Source of the DNA: Lepisosteus oculatus
Lineage: Eukaryota > Chordata > Actinopteri > Semionotiformes > Lepisosteidae
Direction: 5' to 3'
Assembly: GCF_040954835.1 (NCBI RefSeq)
Contig: NC_090704.1
Location: 41,234,979 to 41,298,978, forward strand
DNA length: 64,000 nt
The notes beneath the pieces were generated by a model that searched no databases, was not told the origin of the DNA, and was given only the letters and a program-made list of their open reading frames with translations. Made by a program: the position numbers and the translations under genes. How positions within the stretch are numbered: position 1 is the stretch's first letter; every line of letters begins with the position of its first letter. This document shows, in pieces, positions 44,601 through 54,183 of the stretch.

Positions 44601-47600
44601 GATCAGATTCAGAATGTGGGCGGCTTCTTTACCAGCCCTGTAGCAGGGCCAGAGCTCCGCCTGAGCTTTTGGACTTTCTGGACACCCCATCTCCTGTTGT
44701 CATAGGTCTCTGCATTGTGCTGCTGTCATGAGAGGTATGTGGGATATTTTTTGGGTGACTCAGGGAAAGGAGACTCACGGGGAAGCATTTTGAGGGGAAT
44801 GTTGTGCGAAAAACGTTTTCCCTCCCTCACATTCAGCAGAGGAGTTAATAGACAGGCCTTCTGGTTCCCTCTTTATTGGGTAGCTCTTGTGCCAGGAGAG
44901 CTTCAGTTCAAAGATAACCCAGTGTTCTGTCCCAAGACTGCAGGAATTAAAATGGCCCGACTTAAAGGTATGGTGATTTATATTAATTATATTTTTATTT
45001 TTATCATGCCCCTTTAGAAAAAAAAGTCAGTTCATACTGCAGGACCAGGGAGCTGTGTGTTCGGAGGGGCGCTCTGTGGGACTTGAGCTTGTCTGTGGAA
45101 ATGGTAGCGTTGTGGTGACTAAAGACACGTGAAAGATTCTGTGTTCAGTGTTCTCTGGGTTTGTGGCTCCAGTGCTGGGATGGCTTTGCAACACGCAGTG
45201 AGGAAAAGTGGGTCAACTCAGAGGGAAGGCAGAAAAAAACCGTGAATACATTTGCAGGGAGGAAGGCCTTCTGTGTTGGCGCTCCTCTTTGCAAGGTTTG
45301 CTTGCCTCATTAAGGACCTAATTCATGCGGCTGCAGGCGCACGGTGCTGGCCCGGAAACGAACTGGCACTCGTTTCTCTTCCTGGGCAATTAAAGGCAAC
45401 CTGAATCCACATAAAAGAGAGACAAATATCAATTTGAGATTTTCTTGTGCATTCTTACACCTCCAGTCCTAAAAGGGCTCACTGCTTCTTCTATCCCTGA
45501 CCCAGAAAAACACGAAAGGTCCAGAATTGGTAGCTGAGGGGGCATGCTGTCCTGTCTGGAGATCAAAGCTCGGCCCTGATGACTCCAGACTCCACAGGTC
45601 CCACACTTGTATCACTTCCAACATGCAAGCTGGCCAGTACTGCCTTTATAGCAAGGAGCCCCAGGAACGCAAGGCTGTTTTTTTTTTTTTAGGATTGAAA
45701 GCAGGTTGCAGGAGAGTCATCTTGCTTTGATTGCTCAAGACTGTACTAATAACTGGTTCTGGTTGTGAAAGATGCCAAACTGTGTCCATGATGTAATCGG
45801 AGAGCTGTATCTAGTCTGCGATAAACAGTCAAGTTATCAAATACATTTACTCTTGAGTGGAAGAAAAGTTCTCTTTCTGGGAAGTATAGGAGGTTACTGT
45901 ATTAATTCTGAACTCTCTGGTTAGCCTGTCATCTGTCATGACGATCTGATGTCTTCATGTATAGCTGCAGATTTGTAATGGATTAACTAGCAGGAGTGTA
46001 AATGCCCATAGGCGGCTAATGTAAAAGCCTTTCAAGTAGGGAGCTGTATCAGCATGTGTAGGCAGCAAAGGAACAAGTAAAGGTTTATTCCATGCTGAAA
46101 AGAAACCTAATATTTTGGCTGTGGAGCCTACTATGGGTCCTATGGTACCTGAAGAAGGCTCCACAGCTGAAACGTTGTGTTTCTTTTCTTCCATTTTCAG
46201 CATGGAATGAATCTTTACTTGTTCCTAATGTGAAAACCACTTCGTTTTTCGTAGCAGCGGTGTACAGTAAATGATGGCTTCATATTCAGATTATAGTGAG
46301 AGTTCTGATCACTCAGCACCTGTAGTGTCCCTGTTTGGGTAAAGTGACACCATCCATTCACAGAGGTTGGTGTGATTTTTTTCATTATTGTTAATACTCA
46401 TGACAAATGCTGCAAAGCTGTATCTTGGGTTTACCATACCTCTATAAGGGTTTTTATGTACAGTATAACGTCCTGCTGTGAGTCAAACGATGTCATTACA
46501 TGCTCTCTGCTCTCTGAACCCTTACTGAGTTGATGGGTCTCTTGCCCCTGGCTGGAAGGGCTGTGATTTTGGGGACACGGTGCCCTGTAATTCTTTGTTC
46601 TCAGTCTAAATCGGTTGCACAACGAGAGTTTCCGGATGTAGGGTCAGTATCTCTCAGGTCACAATGCTATTGACTCATCTGTGAGAAATCCCACTTTTTT
46701 CCCATTGCATGCTTTTTTTGCATTTGCTGCAGAGTTTGAACTTCCTTGTGCCTTTTCTGAAGCCCGAGTTCTTTGCAAAGCTGATTTTTTTTCTCTTCTG
46801 TGTATAATTCTGAACTGCTTAAGTGGAACTTCTGAGCTCTAAAAGCCATTAACAACATTTGCCTGTATCTTAACTCTAACTCATTCTTGCAATGTGGAGA
46901 CAGCCTTTTACACTACGAAAGGAGATGTGTTTATAGGCCCAAGTTTTCAGTCAAGCTTGTTTCACACATACCAACACAGGACAGGCAAATGCAATACAAG
47001 TACCAGCTAATATGTGAACTAGCAGGTTGTCTGGTTCTGCTTTTTGTCATGCCAGCCTATAGCATGGGCACTGGGGGGGACTAATACAGCTTGCACTGGC
47101 AGCAAAGCTAACCCAGGTGCGTGTCTACCTACTGAGGCAGCTTGTAGTTTGTGAACTGTAAGCCAAAGCCATCCTGATGAATTCAAACCCACCCAGCCCT
47201 GGGAGCGGTGAGTCAGACATGTGCCACTTGGGGAATCCTTTTCACACTTGGCTAGCAACAGCCAGGACCGGGGCCAGTGACCTCTGAGCTGGAGGGCCTT
47301 CACAAGCACTCCTGAGTCTGTAGTGGAGGAAACATCCAGCAGCCTCACCATCCCAGTGCCCCCTCCGCCTCCAGTACACGTGACCTACGATGACAAACGA
47401 TGTAGGTCTAGATTTAAAAACTAATATTAATTTCGGAAAAACACCTCACAAGGGCTCTATAACTCCAGGCTTGCAGGGCAATCGTCTCCATGTCTGTGGC
47501 AGAGTGCATACAAGACTCATTAACTGAGCCATTAAATGGAGGAAAAAACAGGAGCTGCGGATTAAATTTTTGCAGCCCTGTGTGCGGAAATTACACTGAG

Positions 47601-50600
47601 CCGAGATTGCCTGATTATTCTAAATGATTGCTAAAAGTAGTCTAGAGTCCCCTGTGTGTAGTTAACATCCTAAGCAGAGGACATGGAGAGTTAGAGGCTT
47701 GCTGTAGAAACCTGGATGTTGTGTGCAAGAGTGATACTAGGGAAAGCATGTGCTCTGACAAGGCTCTCATTATCTTATCAGCAGCAGTGAGCCCTTCATA
47801 GCTCTGTACCTTCCAGGCTCTAAAGTGAATCCTAACCTGCAGTCTCATGTCTTTTCCCAAACTTGTTTCTTTTATTTTTCAGTAATTCCGCATCTTCCTG
47901 TGTAGTAACTAGTACTGTATAATACCCCTGGGCTCACATTTGCCATGCCATACCTGTCTTACTGAGGTGTTGCATAGCTCTGGGTATTTGTCAGTGTTGG
48001 CATCCATGCTGGCTGTACAGTGATATAATGCAAGGCTGTCATATTTTTAATTTAATTTACAATTTTTAAATTGTGAGACAACACAATGCAGAATGCTGGT
48101 CCCTGCCTTAGGACAAGATATATTTCCCTTCAATACTGTGATCTTGTTGCTGTGACATTTCTGGGGGGCCATGATTTAAAACTTGATTTAAAACACTCTC
48201 AGGAAAAAGAGAAAGGTGGGATGTTTCTCATATGCAGAAAGCAACAGGTAAAGGTTTATTCCCCACTGAAAGGAAAAGAGGAGAGACACAATGTTTTGGC
48301 TGTGGAGCCGAAATGTCAGACACCTGAAGAAGGCTTCACAACCGAAATGTTGTCTCTTTTCCTTTCAGTGGGGAATAAACTTTAACCTGTTCGTTTACAA
48401 ACTACTGACACAGGATTCTGACACAGCTAACTTACCTGATGTTAAGTGAAAGTGTTCGATAACCAGTGAAGATACTGCTCCTTTCACTTGTGCTACTGTA
48501 TGCAGTCCCGTTTATAGCCCCCAGTCCTATGACATGCAGTATGCTTGCTGAGAACGGGCTTTGGACTTGGAAGAGACCTAGCTTATGCAGCAGGCACTCT
48601 GCTCTTGTCCCTGAACCAGTTGGTTTGCGAGTCCTGGCCCAGCTCCTCAGTGCCCCCTGCTGGACGAATCGCTCTGCTGCTTGTTCGTAGAGCTGGCATG
48701 GTATTCAAGTGGAACAAGCTGCCATTTTGATTGTTTATATTTTCCTATACTCTGAAGGCAACCCCTGTGACCTAGCAAAACCATTTTTTCTGTTAATCTT
48801 TGCAGGATGTTAGACAATATGACATGCTCCCTGGTTATTTTAGACTTAGGACTAAAAAAATTGTTATTCCAAAGCATTTCTAGAGAAAGGGAGTGCCAAT
48901 CAAATCTCATAACATTTCACCCTTTACAGGGCTGTTGATCCTGACAATGATGACATTACTGTTTATTGTATACAAATTTGATTGTGGGTGTAAAGTTGGA
49001 GTAGGAAAAGGAGCTGTTGCCCAGCTCTACATGAGTTTAAACAATCTCTCGACTGCTTGGATGTGCCATTTAGGAATCTATCTGTTTCTGATTGGGAAAT
49101 ATGGCTGGCTTCTTGAGTAGCTGTTCTAATTCAATTGCATCTGCTCATCGTTATCCTGGGCCTTTTTTATGTGGTGGGGGTTTAAATTGAAAGCAGCCAT
49201 TGGAGTAGGAAGCCTGCTTCTTGTATACAGGCCCACAGAGGCATTTGATAATGTAACATCAAGTGCTTCAGACTAAGAATCTTGCGAGCACAAAAATGTG
49301 CTCTGTATCAAGACCAGTGTGGAGCCCACAGCAGGCAAAAATCATATAGAAGGCCACAGTTAGTAACGTAGCCAGCCAGTTGTTTTTCCAGATTGTATAT
49401 TTTTGTTAAAACAAGATTAATCCAGGCTTTAGTCAGACAAGGCTCTGTTTAAAGTGCGAGGTGGAAGATCTGGAGCTCATTGCTGATCAACATGTTGTTA
49501 ATTAGTGTTAGGCGAAATTGGCAATCGGTGCTTTCAGCCAATACTGCCTACCTAAAAAGTTTTACCAAAGTAAATGATTAAATGTTTGCTCTATACGGTT
49601 AACCACAAAAGAATTGGTCTTGAAAACATTGCATGTTCTTAGAGTGTTTTAGTGAACTTTCGGGCCGGCATTCAGTGTTGTGTTTCTGTTGAATAAGAAA
49701 GAGCTCAGTAGCAGGATCTGCAGAGTACTTTGCAGGCACCCTCACTGAGAGAGACACGATGACAGCGTAATGCGAGTCAAGGGAGTCAAGTCCTGGAGGG
49801 GTGATTCTACTCTCGTTCTAGAACAGCTTTGTGATCCGAGAGGCTATATATATAAGTTTACATTTGCGGCTTGCCTCTTATGAAGACGTTTCCGCTTTGG
49901 ATGAATAAATGTAGGCGAACCCCGTCTCCCCCATGAAAGGCTGGGGGTTTTCCTCTCTCACATGGCTGCGGTGAGACAGGGAACGCAGTCCCTGCACAAA
50001 GGAAGCTCCGGCGGCAAACAGCAGAGCCAGAGGATTCTTCGCCCCCCTCTTTTCTTTCGTCTGCAGCCAAGCCTGCTCCAATCCCCTGAATCAGGCTTTC
50101 CAAAAAAGAAGAAAGGAAAGAAAAAAAGAGTGAGCAAACTGCTGTGTGTCCACGGCTGCACCAGGCTACACGTCAGCTGTTTAGATGGGGAATTTTGTGC
50201 TGAGAAAATGTAAATTTTAGCTTCGCCGCGGGGGAACAGCTTGGCGCTGCGCCAGACTGACCTTCTTACCTCCTCAAGAGGAACACGTGGAGGCTCAGTT
50301 CCCCGCTGGAAAGCAGAAAGGAGGAAAAAGCCGATGTTTCAGCTGTGACTCCTACTTCAGGTGTGCGAAGAGCACTTCGCAGCTGGAAAGTGGTTTGGCT
50401 TTTCTTTCCAGTTTCCAGGGTTTGTTGTCTTGGCAGGCGAACACGAACAGAACATACGGAGAATTGTGCTCTGATAATGTCGGTTGAGCACCCATATGTG
50501 TTCCCTCAGCACAGCTCTGTCTTCATCCTGCTTTTAAACGATGAATTGATAATATCTGCACAAAGAAAGACATGGCAGTACTTGCAGCAATAGCTTAGGC

Positions 50601-53600
50601 ATTACAAAAACCATTGTATTTTGAAGTTCATACTTCTGTGGCTTAAGGCAGTGACATTAAGTAGAGTAAGGGACTTTTGTGTTTTAGAGGAACATGTTAC
50701 TTTAAATTATTTGTATAGCATTTCCATGCTTTTTTAGGCTAGGCTGTAGAGTGCTATGACTAGTGAGAGAACCTGCCACTGTTGCTCAGTGCATCAGCCT
50801 GATGTGTTCATTTCTTTATCTCTCTTTTTTTTTTTACTCCCAGTGATCAGGGCAAAGGTGATTGGAGGTAAGGAAGTGGATTCTGGGAACGACATCTATG
50901 GCAACCCAATCAAGAGAATCCAGTATGAGATCAAGCAGATCAAGGTAGGAACTGAGATCACTCCTGATAAAGATCCTGGCTGGAAGTGACGAATGTGTCT
51001 TTAGACACATTACTCTTCACTGCACTCCTGTTTTATTCTGTTTGGCTGATCTTGATTGATTTATTCTGAGGTACAGTAAAATCTGGTTCCCCCTCAAAGG
51101 CTTATGACAGCATTGTATTATTATTATCATATTCTTAAAACCCTGTTTTAAACAAAAAGTGCATCTTCTGGTGTTTGTGTAAAGCTAGTAGTATACGTTG
51201 TTTAAATTAATCGCTCAGTGTCTACAGTGTCTGTTGAGTTTGGTACAGGCTTCAGGAGAACAGCAATGATCTCAGGTCCTGGTAAGACAGCATCCGAGAC
51301 TGAATAAGTGGGTACCACACTCCAGACCCGTTTATTTCCCTGCATCGGTCCATGAAATGGAAGAAGGTGCCTGCCCTGTCTGTTGTATTGCTTACTGACC
51401 CATTGCTGCACTTTACGGTGCTTGCAGATGGTTGTTCGTGTTCTACACTTCTGCATCTCTGTACAAGAGATGTCTTTGCCTTGTTGAGAAGTAATAAGGG
51501 GACAGCTGAAAGAAAGACGAGGCTCATTTTAAAGATGAGTCCGAAATGGAAAAAACAACTCCTGCCAAACCTCTTCTGAAACCAAACAAAATAAGGAAAA
51601 ATTATCGAGTGCTGTCAACTTTCCAGCAGGCCCTGCTGTCCTCTGAGACATCTGTGTTTTCAGTAAAATGTGCTGCTGCTCTGTTTGTTTCAGATGTTCA
51701 AAGGCCCAGATAGAGACATAGAAACTGTCTTCACTGCCCCCTCTTCTGCTGTGTGTGGAGTGACTCTGGAGACCAATGGCAAAAAGGAGTACCTCATTTC
51801 AGGTAGCGTGTGAGACGCCATCACCAGAATTTCTTTTTCCTTTTTTTAAATTTTGAATTGTTGATTTATTTTTTATTATATGCCCACTGAATTTGGAATT
51901 GGCTCTTTTTTTGGCCCTCATGCCAAATCTCCTGTATCCACTCGGGTGAGAATGAGACGCACAGCCACGTGCCTCTGACACGCCCACTTTCAGATCTCCC
52001 ACAGTGCCCGACAGGCGAGTCAGCGCTGATTGGAGGAGCAGCCTCACTAACATCATGACAAGCCGTGTGGAATCTCAGGGGAGATGGTGTTGGCAGGAAA
52101 TCTGAAAACATTGAAACCCTGGAAACAACTTTCCAAATGTTAGCCACGAGCCATGAGGAAAAAAAAATGCCATTTAATCTTTAAAGCTTTCCTTAAATAA
52201 ACTCGAATGTTATTCCCATTTTTAAAATTTTTAAATATTTTACTATAGATAAAGCCGCATAAAGGGATTTTTAATGCAACAGTGTTACTTCTGTTTGAAA
52301 GGTTTTACTGAATGGAAAAGGAAAACAAGACTCAAGGCTGTAAAAACAGACTTTCTCTGGTTTCTCTATCTAGACTGATCTCCTGCACCAAAACAAGCTG
52401 AAATTATAGTGTGGGCATTGAAGATAATATGGGTAATTCCTTTAAAATAGTTGAGTGGAAGCAGATAGTATGAGAAGTCTGGGCTTGTAATTGCTGAGGC
52501 CTTGATTTCAAAGGAACTCTTTCCAGTCCTGCAAGTCAGACAGAAACTGACTGCCTCTAAATCCCAGATCAGATCTTGAGTGCCTTTAAAAAAAAACACT
52601 CTGCAGAATCCACTTCTCTCTTATCACAAAGCCCAGTGCTCTGTGAATGAGGCTTTATGGTGTCTAGTGACTGGCTAGCATTAACTAGCTACCAGTGTGG
52701 GAATGCTAACATTGAAGCTAGGCAGCATGTGACTGATTATAATAATAATTCCTTACACTTATATACTGTAGCGCTTTTCTGGACAATCCACTCAAAGCGC
52801 TTTATAGGTAGTGGGGACTCCCCTCCACCACCACCACTGTGCAGCCCCCACCTGGATGATGCGATGGCAGCCAGTGTGTGCCAGTTTGTTCACCACACAC
52901 CAGCTACCAGTGAGGAGGAGAACAAAGTGATGAAGTCAATTCATAGATGGAGATTATTAGGAGGCCATGATTGGTAAAGGCCAATGGGAAATTTGGCCAG
53001 GACACCGGGGTTACACCCCTACTCTTTTTGAGACACACCTTGGGATTTTTAATGACCACAGAGAGTCAGGGCCTCGGTTTTACATCTCATGCGAAGTATG
53101 GTGCCTTTTTAGAGTATAGTGTCCCTGTCACTATACTGGGGCATAAGGACCCACACAGACCGCAGGATGAGCGCCCCCTGCTGGCCCCACTAACACCTCT
53201 TCCAGCAGCAGCCTTAGCTTTCCCAGGAGTCTCCCCTCCAGGTACTGGCCAGGCTCACACCTGCTGAGCTTCAGTGGGCTGCCAGCGGTGAGCTGCAGGG
53301 TGATCTGGCTGCTGATGCGACTGTCCCTGTAACCCCCAGGCAAGGCAGAAGCGGATGGAAAGATGCACGTGACCCTGTGTGACTTCATCGTGCCCTGGGA
53401 GTCCATGAGCGCCACTCAGAAGAAGAGTCTGAACCAGCGGTACCAGATGGGCTGTGAGTGCAAGGTGAGGAGGGACCGGTCTGGCCATGGGGTGGCGATT
53501 CCCAGTCCGGGTCCAGGATACCCACGGGCCTGCCGGGCTTTCTTCCAGCCCAGCTCTCAGCGACGCAACCAGTCCCCCCGTTGACTTAATCATAGGATTA

Positions 53601-54045
53601 GTTCCTGCTCCTAAACATCATATTTTGTGCCCCTCATTCCTCTTTTAGTGTCTCGGTTCTCTCTTATCTTGTTTGTGGCCATCCCTGTGTTCTGATGTTA
53701 ACTGCTTTAAAGCCAAAAGCGCGAAACTCGTCCCTCGTCTCTCGTTTTTGCAGCACAGCCTCCCCCGGGATGCTGTGCAGCGGCCGGCGGCGGCGCTGGC
53801 AAGGAAGACGAGCGCGGCCCCAGCTAACGGGTGTTGTCCTTCCACAGATATCGCGCTGCTCCTCCATCCCGTGCATCATCAACAGCCAGGACGAGTGCCT
53901 GTGGACGGACTGGGTGATGGAGAAGAGCATCAGCGGTCGTCAGGCCAACCACTACGCCTGCATCAAGAGGAGTGACGGCTCCTGTGCTTGGTACCGCGGA
54001 GTGGCGCCCCCCAAGAAGGAATTCTTGGACATTGAGGACCCCTAA
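35608..54045 (+). CDS. TIMP2: tissue inhibitor of metalloproteinases 2
   Basis: A secreted inhibitor of matrix metalloproteinases that also binds pro-MMP-2 and MT1-MMP in MMP-2 activation. Exons 35608-35737, 50844-50944, 51694-51802, 53340-53464 and 53848-54045 join in phase 1, 0, 1 and 0 to give 220 residues, exactly the human length. Residues 1-26 are a signal peptide; the mature protein starts [17 protein letters not shown], with the free N-terminal Cys that chelates the catalytic zinc of MMPs. All 12 Cys of the six-disulphide TIMP fold are present (CSC, AFC, AVC, TLC, GCEC, RCSSIPC, DEC, YAC, GSC). The N-domain strand region [20 protein letters not shown] is nearly identical to mammalian TIMP2, which separates it from TIMP1/3/4. 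The acidic tail EFLDIEDP, used for binding pro-MMP-2, is intact. Intron 1 is 15.1 kb. Confidence 0.98.
35738..44230 (+). other. TIMP2 intron 1, 5' part
   Basis: No exon or nested gene was recognised on either strand. It contains four tandem copies of a 7-base CAATCCA unit at 35864-35891, a G run near 36063-36074, a GA microsatellite near 36502-36514 and a GT run near 37554-37567. The frames around 38110-38760 are open in several directions because the local sequence is GC-rich, but show no known domain. Confidence 0.5.
35864..35891. repeat. CAATCCA tandem repeat, four copies
   Basis: Four perfect consecutive 7-base units lie just inside TIMP2 intron 1. No function is evident. Confidence 0.9.
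44231..44498 (-). repeat. tRNA-headed fish SINE-like repeat, copy 4
   Basis: The + strand shows CATCCATTTTCTAAACGC, GTGGGAGGAAACCGGAGTAC, CACGGACACAGGGACAAC, TAACCCAGGACCCCAGTGC and GCTAACCACTGTGCCACTG. The reverse complement of the end gives a well-preserved A box (GTGGCACAGTGGTTAGC) and a B-box-like GGGTTACAGC. The 5' body is shortened relative to copy 1. It lies antisense in TIMP2 intron 1. Confidence 0.8.
46070..46225 (+). repeat. foldback (palindromic) element A with hammerhead-like core
   Basis: The first 13 bases (GGAACAAGTAAAG) are the exact reverse complement of the last 13, and the arms continue to pair imperfectly (TTTATTCCATGCTGAAAAG with the mirrored TTTTCAGCATGGAAT). The centre carries CTGAAGA at 46149-46155, a short stem (GGCT, loop CCAC, AGCT) and GAAA at 46169-46172. 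The whole is about 156 bases in TIMP2 intron 1. Confidence 0.75.
48242..48391 (+). repeat. foldback (palindromic) element B with hammerhead-like core
   Basis: The left arm GGTAAAGGTTTATTCCCCAC and the following GAAAGGAAAAGAG are mirrored by CTCTTTTCCTTTCAGTGGGG and AATAAACTTTAACC. The centre carries CTGAAGA at 48324-48330, a GGCT/AACC stem and GAAA at 48344-48347, followed by TGTTGTC. It has the same orientation as element A, about 2.2 kb downstream in the same intron. Confidence 0.75.
52738..53325 (-). repeat. 5S rRNA-derived SINE, copy 3, abutting TIMP2 exon 4
   Basis: The most complete copy. On the minus strand it begins near 53325 (AGCAGCCAGATCACCCTGC), passes a 5S-like GAAGCTCAGCAGG, CCTGGCCAGTACCTGGAG and GAGACTCCTGGGAAAGC, and ends at 52738 with AAAGCGCTTTGAGTGG, CCAGAAAAGCGCT and a TAAGTGTAAGGAATTATTAT tail. 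The order of these blocks follows the 5S rRNA internal promoter. It sits antisense in TIMP2 intron 3, with its 5' end only about 15-20 bases from the exon 4 acceptor at 53338-53339. Confidence 0.85.
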
Positions 54046-54183
54046 ACCCCCACCCCCCACACACACACCCCCACCCCCACCCCCCCCTGCTCGCCCGCCC
54101 ACGCGTGCCCTCTGCGCCGCCGGCAGACACCGCCTGCGAAACGATAAGAAGAAAAAAAAGAGCATTATAAATAATTAAATAAA
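54046..54183 (+). other. TIMP2 3' UTR start, C-rich, with polyadenylation signal
   Basis: Directly after the stop there is a 45-base C/CA-rich tract (54046-54090). The first AATAAA is at 54178-54183. Further AATAAA hexamers (for example near 54669, 54727 and 55397) could end longer 3' UTRs; mammalian TIMP2 is known to use several sites. Confidence 0.6.

Larger units (their letters stand above)
44499..50843 (+). other. TIMP2 intron 1, 3' part
   Basis: Apart from two foldback elements (46070-46225 and 48242-48391) no feature is supported. The intron closes with a T-rich polypyrimidine tract at 50818-50840 and CAG at 50841-50843. Confidence 0.55.

Noticed and set aside
50756-50989. A 77-codon frame that includes TIMP2 exon 2
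   Set aside because: Only 50844-50944 is coding; the rest reads through the polypyrimidine tract and the donor.
52971-53415. Open frames near 53.0-53.4 kb on both strands
   Set aside because: They fall in the 5S-derived SINE; similar frames occur in the other copies at 14.4 and 21.0 kb.
53824-54165. 113-codon minus-strand frame with Gly-rich stretch
   Set aside because: It is antisense to TIMP2 exon 5 and the C-rich tract after the stop.
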